Shown piece after piece: positions 10,544-23,370 of a stretch of DNA of 64,000 nucleotides. Numbering within the stretch: the stretch's first letter is position 1; every line of letters begins with the position of its first letter. Below the pieces are notes generated by a model. That model was not told where the DNA came from, made no database searches, and saw only the letters and a list, made by a program, of their open reading frames with translations. The translations under genes were made by a program, and so were the position numbers. Origin of the DNA: Cyanoderma ruficeps (Eukaryota > Chordata > Aves > Passeriformes > Timaliidae); NCBI GenBank assembly GCA_008694505.1, contig VZDJ01006028.1, forward strand, positions 620,001-684,000, read 5' to 3'.

Positions 10544-12854
10544 TAAAAATTCACATTTCACATCTTTCTGACACATAGTAGAAGAGCCTAAAGCAAAATT
10601 TTTAGGTAATTATGACTTTAAATTTCTGTGGATCCTCAATTCCCTCCCTTTTTTTTCCACAGTGTTTCTAATCATCCAAATAAAAAGATAAAAGTCCTTG
10701 ATACTGTATATGGGGGATTATCATCAGGAGGATTAGATCCCTTATAAATTTGGAGAGGAGTCTGTGTAAAATCTTAAAAAGTATGATCATCAGTGGGATA
10801 CAGAGGAGTCTGAAACATTTGGTTGAACACCTCTCTGTCTTTGGAAAGAAGTGGGGTAATTTATTCATATCTTCCAGAGAAAATGAAATATGTTCTCTTC
10901 TCTTAGCAGCTCAAAGGTATGATTAACAGCAACCATTAAATAAGTTAAACATTTTTAAATCATAGGACTGGATCATGGGAATAGATTTGGCTGTGAACTA
11001 CTGATCTGGAGTCAGAGCTACTAACTGGCCTCATTCATTTGAAATGACACAGAAAAAGAGAGAGATGGGTGTATTACTCAATCACAAAATGTCTGTCAGA
11101 CAGTGATCCAATGTGTCTTAGGAGGAAAAAAGAAGTATGGCTTCAGCTTGTGTCATATATTTCCAATTAAAATAGAAAAATATAGTACAGTTATTGCTAA
11201 ATACTGAGTATAGTTTGGTCACACACAAGAAAATGTATTTCAGAGTAGGACAGGTATAGAGAAAAGCTAATACTATGATCAGCAGAATGATTACACTATC
11301 ATATGGTACCTTGCTGAGCCTTGCAACAGAAAAGATGAAGGGCATAAAACTATGGCATTTAGAACTGTATAAATAATCCTTAGGAGAAGGGCAAGGTAAA
11401 TTCTTTGGGAAAGAGTTTGACCATTGACAGTAAATGATAAATTGACCTAAAGGTAAATATATTTAAGTTGGATGTGTGAAAAAAATTGCCATAAACTTCT
11501 AATAATAGCAGTGGGGGCAAAAACCCCAGATTGCTTTTAATTTGGAAATCAATATTCACACGGAAACACTGCATAGTTTGACTGACAATGACAGTGGGAA
11601 TGGGCCAAGGGCATTCCGTCCAGTTCTCTGCTAGTTATCTTTTCATTAGAAAAAAATGTGTTCTTTTTGTTGCACCAAAATTTAGAAAAAGTTGAGTGTG
11701 AACTCTCAAAGCACTGATAAGCTAGTATGGCTTTCATCTTAGGAAGCAGTTGAGAATCATATGGGATAAAATCAGTAAAGATAGTAGCATAATTAATGAC
11801 AATTAGTAGAGTTTTATAATAAACAGCTCTTATCAAATGAATGCTGTATTTCTGATGATATTACATTTGGCTTAGGATAGTAACTAAGATATTACAATAT
11901 AGCTAGAGATAGAACACAAAGATATTTGTCTTAAGATGTCACAACAAGAACATTCACAAACCCCATACTAATTACATTAAATGCTCATTAGTCAAGTGCT
12001 TATAGTTTACTGTACTTACAGAATGCTTATAGTTTACAGAGTCTCCTGCTATCCATCCAGGACCAGTGTTATCAGTGTTCTAGAAGAAAATATAAAATCA
12101 ATACAGATAAATGTATGGGTGACACAAACATTGGTAGAGCAATAAATAATGACAGAAGCAGTTTAGTAACAAAGTTCACTATGTATCCTTTGGTAAAGAT
12201 AGAGTAAGGCTAATCTAGAGCATATACAAGGTCATAGAGTAAGAAAAAGGGAATCTATATCATATTTATGGAGTAGGGAATAGTTATGTTGAAAGCATTT
12301 ACTTGGACAAGGCTTTAGAATAAAACTGAATGAGAATGGATTTTGAGTTTGTTTTAATATACCAAACCTATGTATTAAAATAAAATTATTAATTCAATCT
12401 AAATTTTGAAATAGAAGGGATTTTTAATTGATTAGACTGTTTGGTTTGGAGGAAATAAAAAGTATTAAACGCATCAAAGGAAAGCTTGGAATTAAACATT
12501 ATTTTTAAACTAAAAAAATCAAAATGTTTTAAATTCTGCAAAGCCTGAAACTCATGAAGCTAAAGTTTAGACATTATACTGTTCTTTTAGCTGCTCTTGA
12601 AAGTTTCTCTGAATTGGACATATTAACACTATAGACATACTTGTGCCTGAAACCTTGTTTATGATATTCCGGTATCATCTGGAATTCTCTCTATAATTCA
12701 AGTCATGCTGCATGTATGAGAACATAATGCCCTGAGTGTTAGACCCTTACTGAGATACATCAGCTGACTTTGTCAATAACTGTTTCCATGAGACGCCCTT
12801 TACCCTCCAGGAGATATCTCCGAGAGATTAAAGAATGTAGAATACATTTCTTTC
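10544..12854. other. non-coding, AT-rich
   Basis: No gene or repeat family is recognised. A 14-bp direct repeat (TGCTTATAGTTTAC) lies at 11997-12010 and 12024-12037. Minus-strand frames of 64-95 codons here translate to hydrophobic, low-information peptides. Confidence 0.5.
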
Positions 12855-13896
12855 TGCACTGGGTTGATGCTGAATGAATGCCAGTTGCCCCACCAAGCTG
12901 CCTATCACTCCTCTCCTCCTCTGTGCAGAGGAGAGAAAATATAATGAAAAGCTCAAGGCTCCACTTAAAGGACAGATAGAGATTGCTCGCCAGCCACTGT
13001 CATCGGCTAAACAGAGTTGCCTGGGAAAATTAGTTAATTTGTTTACAATCAAATCAGAATCAGAAACTGAGAAATAAACCCCAAGTTTTATTTAAAACCT
13101 TTTCCCCCAAAACACCTCCCTCCTACCCCTCTCTTACCCCCTCCACACCTCCCTTTTGCCAGGCTTAACTTCAGTCAAAGTTATCTACCTCCTCTGCTGC
13201 TGCAATGCAGGGAGATAGGGAATGAGTTTGTAATCAGTTCATCATGTCTCTGCTGCTCCTTCCTCCTCATACTCTTCCCCTGCTCTAGTATGTGCTCCAT
13301 CCCATGGCAGACAATCCTCCACCCCTTATTCAATGTGCATCTTTCCTACAGGCTGCATCTTTCCTGGGCTGCAGTCCTTCAGGAACAGGCTGCTTCAGTG
13401 TGTGTCCCTCCTGGGGTCACAAGTCCTAGCAGCAAAGGTGTTCCAGTATGGACTCCTTTCTCCTCAGGGTTTCAGGTCCTGCCAGGAACTTGCTCCAGCA
13501 CCAGGATTTCATCACAGACATGCATTCACAAGATCCAGCATGGGCTACAGCTGCCTCACCATGTTCTTCACCATGGGCTGCAGGGGAATCTCTGCTCCTG
13601 AAGTAGTTTCCCCCTTAGTTCTTCACTAACCTTACTGCCTGCAGAGTTTTCCTCTCACATATTCTCACTCCTCTCTCTGGCTGCAGTTGCACAGGGTTTT
13701 TTTCTCTTCCTCACTGTATTCTCCCACAGGCACTACCACTCTTGCTCATGGGCTCAGCCTTGGCCAGCAGCGGGTCCATCTTGGAGCTGGCTGGCATTGG
13801 CTCTTTTGGACATGGTGGAAAGCTTCCAGCAGTTTCTCACAGAAGCCACCCCTGTAACTGTGCATTACCAAAACTTGGCAGCACAAACACAATACA
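12855..13896 (-). mobile_element. near full-length solo LTR of an avian endogenous retrovirus
   Basis: This is the most complete copy of the LTR family also present at 2622, 30420 and 33632. In plus orientation it begins TGCACTGGGTTGATGCTG and ends ACACAATACA, so the element reads TG...CA on the minus strand, about 1042 bp. Internal landmarks shared with the other copies include GGCTGCAGTTGCACAGGG and GGTCCATCTTGGAGCTG (shared with 2622-3120), and GCAGTCCTTCAGGAACAG and the CAATGCAGGG block (shared with 30420-31210). An AATAAA lies on the minus strand near 13090. No viral gag, pol or env sequence adjoins it. Flanks (CTTTC and CACAC) show no target-site duplication, so the insertion is old or the ends are slightly misplaced. 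Confidence 0.85.
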
Positions 13897-15755
13897 CACA
13901 CCCCTCATTGACTTAGCTTACCCTGTATTCTGAGCCAGGAAGATTAAAAGAGTGAGACAGTAACTATGGTCAGGCCATGCAGAAGAGCTTATAGGTCCTG
14001 CTGCTGGATGAAAGCAGTTGGCAGTATCTGGAGCTAGTCATTGGTTAACCTAATAACAGCTGCCTTTTTTCACAATATGAGTCTTCTTACATCTTTCATG
14101 CAGTTCTCTCATGGGAGCACCTACCTCCCAATTTAATAACTTCTGGTTATTTTACATTTGGAATTATTTATGAATCTGTATAATATAATGCAAATTTATG
14201 ATAATAATGGCCAAATAGAGCTGATGGTTAAAAAGGGAAAATAGTGAGTATTCTGTATTTTTAAAATGGACCTTTTTATTGTTAAGTGTGTCACAGCCCT
14301 GCAGTGCTCACAAAGTTCCACCACTGATCCTGGCACAGAATGCTGATTATATTGCAACAATGTCAATGAAATGCATAGAAGCAAAAGAATACATTTTAAA
14401 TATTTCAGCTATATTTAATTGAAATTTGAAATAATCAGTTTGCAAATAAACTTTTTAGGCGTGAAGCTAGAAACTGAATCAATTTTCTCATGAGTGACAA
14501 TGGGCTTTACCAAGTGTTAAATCCCACAGCTGCAGTGGGTGACTGTTCCTCTGTCTTTGCCTGCTCAGTATATCTTTCAGTGCCTTTCCAATGGACCAAG
14601 CTTATGGACTCTCTCAAGGAAGGTAACATATTTTTTAGTTCTTTCCCAATTTTAATTGTTATTTCATGCTGTACTGGTAGCAACTTTCTGTTCTTTCCCC
14701 TTTCTCATTCTTAAAGACTATTTTAGTTCTTCACCTTTATTGCTTTTTTTCTGTTCTCATTGCTTCTAATGTCTCACTGCAGAAATCAAACTGAGATATC
14801 AATGTAAAGAGGAGTTCACTTAAAGCAAGCTCTCCCTCATGTCACCTGCTTGAGGCTTGTATCTTGTTTCCTTATGTGAGCTCTTCTCTTAGCCATACGT
14901 TGGGGACCATATTATAGAAATGTATTTTCAGCTTTAAAACTTATGGTCTTTGTTTCTTGTCTTACCAGGCCTAAAAACTGAGAGGTTTACTTCCCATCAA
15001 TAAACTTTTATTTAGTTTGGCTTGTGCACCAACCATCTTTAGACACTATCTTTATTCTTGAGTACTACTAAAGCCTTTATTAATGTTTCAGTTACGCTAG
15101 GGCATTCTGAAAATGAAGCATGTAATTCAGTGTCATTTAGGATCAACATCTAAAATAATTTCCAAAGTATTTAAAATAATTTTTCTTTTGAAAAAGTAGA
15201 AAACAAAAAAAAATCTAATTGTGTTAGGGATAAAACTATAAAGTGTAACAGAACCCCCCAAAACTTGCTAATGCAATGAGCATAATTAAAAGACAGTATT
15301 TTATTCCCTTTTCTATTGTGTCCATAGTTAGAGTACACAGGTTGCTACATCTTGCTACTCACTGAGTAGAGTTAGCTAGGAGATTTGTACAAACATCCCT
15401 CTGCTGTTTTATTCCTCTGGGCCTGCTCTCTTTAGAGACTCTATGGTCTTTGGGAAATGGCTGTTTGGTCTTGTGTATCCAAAAGTGCTCCATTCATTGC
15501 TGACACTACCGGATATAAATAATGAGATTTGTGAAGGTCTCAGAGACTTTCAACCTGCCCAATAATGAATGATGATCACAGTTACAGACAGGGACAGAAC
15601 ATACATTAGATGCTATGTAAATCTCAGCTGAACTCCAAATGCAGGCCATGGGCAGAATTTAGACCTTTGTTGAGAAGCACATACATAAAAGATTAAATAT
15701 GTGACAGAGCAGTTTGAAAAGATTAAGAATCATTAAAAGTTATATGGAAACAAAA
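13897..15755. other. non-coding, nothing recognised
   Basis: Unique-looking AT-rich sequence between two LTRs. No exon-like frame with splice signals was noted. Confidence 0.5.
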
Positions 15756-16309
15756 TGTCATGGCTTAACCTGGCAGGCAGCAAAACACCACCCAGCTCTT
15801 GTCTCACTCGCCCCACAGTGGGATGAGGGAGGGAATCAGAAAAAAAGGTAAAACCTATTGTTTGAGATAAATTCAGTTTAAAAGGACAGGAAAGGAAAGA
15901 GAAAACAATAATAACTATAATGATAAGAAGCACACAAATCTAATAAGGCCCAATGCAATTGCTCATCACCCACTGAGCCTGTCCGCAAACAGCAGGCTGC
16001 CACCCTCCCAGCCAGCTCCCCTCATTTTTATTGTTCAGCATGGTGCCACGTAGTTTGGGATATCTCTCTGCTCAGTTGGGGCCAGCTCTCTCAGCTCCAT
16101 TCCCTCCCTGCTTCTTGTGCACTCCCAGCCTCCATATTGGTGCAGTGGAGTGAGGAGCAGAAATGGCCTTGACTTTGTGCAGCCCCTGCTCAGCAGCAAC
16201 TAAAACATCAGTGTGCTACCAACAGTGTTCTCATCTTCAACCCAAACCACAGCACTGCACCAGCTACTAGGAGAAAAAATTAACTCTACCACAGCAGAAA
16301 CCAGGACCA
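15756..16309 (-). mobile_element. solo LTR of a second avian endogenous retrovirus family
   Basis: In plus orientation it runs from TGTCATGGCTTAACCTGGCA to AGCAGAAACCAGGACCA, so it has TG...CA termini on the minus strand and is about 554 bp. The ends match a common avian LTR whose 5' end reads (minus strand) CCTGGTTTCTGCTGTGGTAG. Further landmarks are the AACTAAAACATCAGTGTGCT block and the CCTTGACTTTGTGCAGCCCC block. The immediate flanks are A-rich on both sides (CAAAA and AAAAA), compatible with a 4-5 bp target duplication but of little information. No internal viral genes adjoin it. Class III (ERVL-like) is my best guess. Confidence 0.8.
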
Positions 16310-16583
16310 AAAAAGAGGTGTACTAAGGTATTTAAGAAACACAGATAAGAAATTAATTGACTCATGCATTCTGTGATAGAGGGCAGAATTTAATTATTGA
16401 TAAAATAGATTAGCAAATGAGTATAAAAATAGGAGAAGGGTTTGATTTAAAAATGAAGGACCTAGAAAAAGAAAGGTCATACCTAAACTACACAGAACCC
16501 TTAAATTTCAGCCTGAGATCCAATATTAAAATCCTGCCCTGTAGGCATTCTTAGTTTTCATTTTTCTGTTCATTTGGTATTTC

Positions 16584-16839
16584 TCACTTCTTGTTATTCT
16601 TTTTTGCTTTCCATCTCTGGCCACTTGCTGGTTTTAGCTTCTGAAACATCTGCAGGAAAAGCCATAGTGCTACCACACACTTGGCCCAGGAAACCTGGTT
16701 TAGGCTCACTGAGGTTCTCCAGGTGAGGGTGATATCCAGGGTGACAAAGAGCCATGGCTGGCCATAGGGAATGACAGTATACCTCATCTGCTTTTTCCAG
16801 TTGCTTTGGTATTTGTTTGTGCAGTGGTAGTGATGGCAA
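16584..16839 (-). other. GC-richer segment with two overlapping open frames
   Basis: Two minus-strand frames (67 and 81 codons) overlap in different registers across this segment, which is more GC-rich than its flanks. The shorter frame begins MRYTVIPYGQPWLFVTLDIT and ends in a lysine-rich tail. No domain was recognised. The codon texture could reflect an old retroelement or retrocopy fragment. Only the double openness and composition are seen. Confidence 0.15.
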
Positions 16840-16899
16840 GTCCTTTACTTTAGACCTGTTAGAATTTGGTTAATAGATTAAAGTTGGGAGACAATTAAC

Positions 16900-18859
16900 T
16901 GGAATAGAACTTTCTTCCAAAGGTTTTGTTGTGGGTTTTTTTTTCTTAAATTAAATTTTGTTTCCTATTCCAACATTACACTTGAGACCATCATACAAAC
17001 CCTCCTCTTTACATAATTTTTTGCTGCTCTAATTAATTCTCTTCTTTTCTTCTGTAGTCTCCCATCTCTCCTCCCTTCTGAAACTAGATCAAATAGTAGA
17101 GGCAGGCTTCCAACTTTGTTGTTTGATGTCCTTTTATCACAAAATGAAGCAAAAATAAAAAGTGTGACTTTCTTATTATGATACTGTTGGTTGCTAAAAT
17201 GAGGTCTCTGTGAAAAAAAAAAATAGCTTTTAAGGTAACAGTTTACCCATGTGATAAAACCTCTCACTCTCCAAAACGTGCCAAATCTTAGAAACGCACC
17301 TGCTGTTGTTATATTAGTTTTAAGAACTCAGAGATGAAGGGTATAAAGTATCTCAGTCACCAAGCAGACTGCAGGATAATCCACTAATCCAGAGAGATGA
17401 AAGGAAATGCAGATTTTATGCCCTCTTGAGAGTGGCAGCCTGTCAAAAAATAGATCCTTCTGCTCAGTTTGCCAGAAAAAAAGAGAAAAGAGAGAGAAAA
17501 GGTCTCTATCTCAGAGACACAAACACACATACATGGACACAATGAGAATGTCTGTGCTACAGCAGTACATAAATCAATGTCCCTGGTAGAAATCAATACC
17601 AAAACATATATTGATATGTACACCTATTTCTTTTACGATGAGGAATGAAGTATATTTGGGGGAGAAAGTAATTGTCTTTGTACTTTAAAATATGAGAACA
17701 AAAAAAATCCAGGATATCTCACAGATAAAAATCAGAAGCAGAATATATTCTGGTATGCAAAATAAACATTTTCTTCACAACATGCACTACAAATTAAAAT
17801 TTCAGAACACAATTGTTCTAAAAGAGTTTTAATGTCTCTTATTCAAATAACAAGCATGGCCAATGCACAAACTTGCGTGTTCCAGGGGGTTCAGATGTCA
17901 GATTCTGCTGCCTTTATGCATGACAAGTGCTACATTTACTTGCAATTAGTAAGTGTCAATAATAAGAGACTAAGACAAATTTGGATTTTCATATTGTAAT
18001 GTAGTCATTGATTTTCGTGTGAACCCCACATGTATATGAGAGACTTTTTTTACTGGAGAAAGTGACAGTATTACTTTGAACACAGAAAAGAAAACCTGTG
18101 TGATCATCCCCATTTCTTCAGGTGTCTTGTACTTAGTCTATCTTTTATCTTTTATGTTTGCAGGGTGCAGAAGGTGAAGGTGAGGATGGAAAAGCATATC
18201 AGGCAAAATGTGGATAGAGTCAGCAGTAAAAGAAAAAAAATGCATGCTGTCCTCTACTGTGCAAAGCAAGCATAATCGCTGGCAGGAAGAAGTTCGCACT
18301 TCTGAAAGGAAAAAAATAACCAAGGAAAAGTCTTCACAAAACACAAGCAAAAATCTGAAAAAGAATGGATATTTTTTCCTATTTCATGGCATAAATTATG
18401 ATTAATTTTGATTTAAACAAATTATAAAAATACATTTGCCTGGTCTGTAATTTGCATTCTGTAGTTCTTCATTACGTATTTTAAGCTGGGTACTGTCCAT
18501 TCTCTGAGACAATATATGTCATTATCACAACTAAATTATGACAAATATTTAAACATACAAGTATTAGTTTAGTTCAAAAAGCACAGTAAATTAAACAAAT
18601 TCCTTTGAACTTTGGATGATAAGTTAGTGAATACACATGTATAGTACTGCTAGTGTTCCTGCATTCAATAGATGCAACTGTGTATGTATGTATAACTCTG
18701 CATACTGTCTGCAAGACTTTTTGTTGAAATACATTGAAAATCTGACCAATCTGCCTTTAGTGGGAACTCTGATCTGCTGGAGAAGAAGCATCAAGATTCA
18801 TAAGATGGATACTGCTTTTAGAAGATGAGATGCTAGAATTAAGATATTAGAAATCAGCT
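16900..18859. other. non-coding, nothing recognised
   Basis: AT-rich with A-runs (for example near 17213-17223). Short frames on both strands are compositional. Confidence 0.5.
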
Positions 18860-19400
18860 TCATTGTGTGTTAGGAAGTGAGGAACAGGAAAGCATTTACC
18901 TGCACTTGAGAGAAGGAGAGGGGCTCATCACTGCCACAGGGAGACACCTGGGAGGCAGCCAGTGCACAGGTTATAGCCATGTAGAAGAATGCAGGAACCC
19001 CTTCTGATGCTGCCTTGCAATAAAATTGGTGCTTCTGAATTATCAAAGAAGCACCACAACTTCTTCCTGGCTCCTCATCCTTATCTTGGCTGTAACTTGG
19101 TTGACTTTCAGCTTCTATTGCTCTTGGGAGCAGCAGAGGACTTGACCAGTTAAAGATAGACAGGGAGGATCTCTGGCTTCCTGCAAGGAAATGAGCGTGG
19201 CCACAGCTGCACTACTTGCCTGCTGGTCACCGTGAGGCTGGATAGCAATGACTGTGTAGTACTGAAAGAGATTTCATGCTCTGCAAACCCTCTAGGCAAA
19301 ATCTGTTTCCTTAAACGAGAAGGTTTGATATGGTATGAAATACCCCTTGTAAGGATAATTATGGGAGTCCCGTGAAAAAGAGGGGTCACAGAACATTTAT
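18860..19400. other. GC-richer block, possible old LTR or retroelement remnant
   Basis: The block is clearly less AT-rich than its surroundings. An AATAAA-type signal lies at about 19019-19024 downstream of a purine-rich stretch, which recalls the U3-R part of an LTR on the plus strand. No paired termini, target duplication or second copy in the window was found, so the class is open. Confidence 0.2.
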
Positions 19401-22400
19401 TCCTTGGTCTTTTCCATAGATTTTTAAGGCATTTCAGAAGAACAAAATGTTAAGAAGACATTTCAAACAGAGCAGTGAGATGGATTTTTGTATATTTATG
19501 AAGGGAAAAAGGCACAAGGTGGGGAAGTAGGAAGGCTCTACAATCCCAGAGTATTAGTATTTAATGTTAATATTCATCCTATTATGCAGGAATGCAAAAT
19601 TAAATATAAATTCTTAGTTAAGAATGCTCTGAGGCTTCTACAAAGACAGTCAAATTAAAGTCATTAAGATAAAGATGATACATAGCTGCAACATATTTTA
19701 ATGATTATTTATTAAAACAGCAGTACAGGTCCAATAATAATTGAACTGAATATAATTTCAGAAAACACCAGTTAAGCCACCCATAATGCATATGGACACG
19801 ATAATTAATTTGGCCATTGTGTACATTGCTTGCATCCCTCCTGCCAGTGAGGTGGGTAAAATGATATGCTTTAATATTCAGTTCCTCTTCATGCAATCTT
19901 TGCCTTGAAATTGATGGTAATTATAATGAAAAAAGGTTTCTGAACCTTTTTCATCAGGACTCAGTAGAGGTACAAACATCACTCTCACTTCAGGTTTTTC
20001 TTTTTTACCATAGCATTCTAGTTATATCTGTTACACAGAAAAATGTGCAAAGCCAAAAGAGACAGAGCACTAGGTGTTTGCAGGTGCTGAGGAGTTGGAA
20101 GTGCCTTCCTTTTTTGAAAGTGTCTGAAGGGGACTTGGATGTCAATGCATTTTTGCTTAAGGAAATTTGAGTTCACCTCTCTTCAGGAAGTCAAGTCATT
20201 AAATCATAGTTTGTACCTGTATCTGGGAATACAATTCTCTCCTATTACTGGTGCTGTAGATTAAGTCTGAGGAGCCAGAATACCATTTTCCAGGTGTTCT
20301 GCAGTGAGTTGCTCTCAGTGTCTCCTGTTGAAGAAAATTCACCTTGTGTAGTACACTGAAATATTTATTGCAAGTAATTCTATGACCTGGTTAGGACACT
20401 GAAAAAAAAAAAAAGGAGACCTACTTTCTGTTGGGTTCATAAGAACAACGAATGTCTTTGCATAATTAATATTTAGTTTACCACCCTCACCTAAGAAGTG
20501 AGTGATCCTAAATCTCACCCCTAGTTCAGTGCATGTTTAATTAGGAATGCAAAGTGAAATTCCCCTGGTAAACAAGAATTAAAGCTCCTTCTCTTTGAAC
20601 CAGTGGGTTGGACTATCTTTTTGAAGGGGTCTACCAATTCAGATGGGTCAAAGATGCAAACCAAAGCAAGATGTCTGACTTTTGGTGAGCTCTATTTTCT
20701 TCAGCATTAAGAGATTATTTGCATTAGGATTTTGTCTTTAGATCAGAAGTGCATTTTTCAAGCTACTCTCCCAGTCACCACTAGTTCCTATTTTGGTTCA
20801 CACCAAAATACAAAGCCTGTGATCCACCTGCACACAGCAAGTCAGTTCAGAGGGTCAGAACTACATTAGTCTGACGTAACAACTCCTGAAAGTCATATAG
20901 CAGAAATGCAAAGTCCTGATTGCTTTTTCTCTCTACAGATTTACAGTGACTGGACTGCACTTCTTCCTAATGCAGACAATAAGCATCACCTTTGCTGCAA
21001 GCGTGATTTTCTTTTTCAGTGACTTCAACCTACATACAAATCATTTAGAAGGGACCAAATCCACAATTTCTGACATTTTCACTGGTTGTAAGAATGAAAA
21101 GAATGGACTTGTTTAAATTTTATTGTGCTTTTGCTACATAAAAAAATTCCCATGCATATTTTCAGCCCCAGCTGAATTGTAATTCTATGCACAAACATTT
21201 GCACCTGTACTATATTTTAGGAATAAAAATCAAGAAACTATCTGCATTGACATTAATTTTCAGTATAAAAGAGCATAATGCGGAGGACCAACCAGCTTTT
21301 TTATGGTAAGGGGATAGGAAGGCTGACAATACAGGGTTTAAACTTCTTTAGGGAATGCAAAGTCTTTTCTTAACAAATTCCTAGATATTATCTTCTGGGG
21401 TGTGCTTAATGATCATGAGCTGTTGACTAATCATAGATTGACAAATATATGGTTCAGAATTGTTTGTGCAATGCAATTTCTCAGATAATTCTCTTATAAT
21501 GTGGAGGCATTTCCTATCTTGATTATTGATCATATGCACTAGCTGCTGGGGTTTCTATTAGTGATATTCTGATAGATGATATTACTTTTATTAACCATAC
21601 CACCACTACTATGTTTTGGGGTTCAAGCCATGGACTCCAGCCATCTCCAAAAAGATGTGAAACTAAGCAAAGAATGATTTACATGCCCTACAAATGCACC
21701 GTTCACCCAAATGCTGCAAGCAATTAATTTCAAAAGCTATTTAAATGAATGGTATTCATGCGTCTAAAAGGAACTTGTGTGGAACCTGCCAACTTCTTTC
21801 CAGAACAATCTTTGATATGAGACAACATTGAACATGCAGAGGTTTTGAACAAGCAAATTCAGAAAAGCACTGGGACTATTAGAAGTAGTTTGAAATATGA
21901 GTGCGCAGATATGTCTTTATGGAAAATTCATGCAAATTATTTCTGGATTCCTTGGCTTAATTTTTTTCCCTCTAAGATATTAACAATTTTAATATAGCCT
22001 TCTTGCTGAATTACAAACAGGACTCATTTTTGCTGATTATTTATGTCTTTGGCTCCTACTTGTAGCACAGCTGAGCTTTATTTTAAGCAATCTTTTTTAC
22101 TTCTTCAAATCTCACACACAGTGCACTCTTCTGCGTGATCTGAATAGATTTAATTGTACTTTATTGGGGCTGATATTGAGTAAATGTAAATTTAAATTAA
22201 AAAAGAGGAAAGACTAGAATAAAATATTTGCCAAATTGCACCCTAAAGGATAACCATATACTTGGTTAACAGGCTGTATTTTCAATTTTCACTTTCATCC
22301 ATTCACTCTTGTGAAACTGTTGGATATTCCCTGAAGATTCCTTCTTGCCAAATAGTGTGCTCTCACAGACTGATACATTAGCCAGTTGATTCCGATTACA

Positions 22401-23254
22401 GAGATTGCATTTTGAATGCACATAAAAGAAATACATCTTTAGTTGCTTATTCATAAGGTTGAATATTGTGATCGGTGTTCACAATATAAAAATATCTCCT
22501 GATAGCATAAAATACTTCTTTATGCTGTTGCATTTAAGTCCTTTGTAATCTTTACAGATAAACATCATACCTAACAAAGTTCAGGAGTTACTAAAATCCT
22601 TTCTACTGATCCCAGCAACTGTTTCTGTGTTATCATATTGAAGGAGCTCTGTGGGTTTTTATGTGAATTAGGTGACAATATTGTCAAAGAGAGCAATGGT
22701 CCAGTTCTCAATGGTCAGTGAAAATGAAGTCATTGGGCCATTCTAACCAGGGAACCAGATTATAGCCCCTTAAAATTATTTATAGGAAAGAAAGACTTGG
22801 AAACAAACATTTCAGACATTCAATACCTTGCAAAATCTAAGACAATGTGTATTTAAAAACAAAAAATCACTTAAAATTTTGGGATATGTGCATGTAGCTA
22901 TGATATAATCAAACTTGTTCCCTGTGAGTGAAACTCATCCTCTCGTCAATCTTATATTTATGTGTTTTTCACAAATGCCTCTGTATTTTGCCCTTATTAA
23001 TTCATGAACTTGTAAATCCTTTTATTCATGTGTGCTTGGATGACAGTGTACAGCTCTTTTGTTAGAAAAGAGCAGGCAGAGAACACAAAATACTTGCCAG
23101 ATTTCTGTGTTGATGCACCTGAAAACAGAGATTCTCCTACTAGAAATACCCACACTGTTTCATGAAGAAATTAAACATCTCCAGGAGGCTTTTTCACATT
23201 TCTGCTAGCAGTTAAAGTTGTTAGTTTTGAGAGCATTCTTAATATCAGTTTCAA
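19401..23254. other. long stretch without recognised features
   Basis: About 3.9 kb of AT-rich sequence. A 9-bp inverted repeat (ATATTGTGA / TCACAATAT) lies at 22463-22487, and an A13-14 tract near 20402. No exon, CR1 or LTR was recognised. Confidence 0.5.
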
Positions 23255-23260
23255 ATAAAT

Positions 23261-23370
23261 AAATATACAAATATACACATCTATACACATCTATACCCAT
23301 CTAGGCACATATATACAAATATATACAAATATATACAAATACATACAAATATATACAAATATATAAATTT
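23261..23370. repeat. 10-bp tandem array, two sub-arrays
   Basis: About eleven units of exactly 10 bp. The left part (about 23271-23310) is built on CTATACACAT-like units and the right part (23311-23370) on ATATACAAAT. The register is kept across the switch, so the units probably share one origin by slippage and point mutation. The period is close to one helical turn. Confidence 0.85.

Noticed and set aside
13290..13629. Two plus-strand frames of about 100 codons
   Set aside because: They lie inside the minus-strand LTR at 12855-13896.
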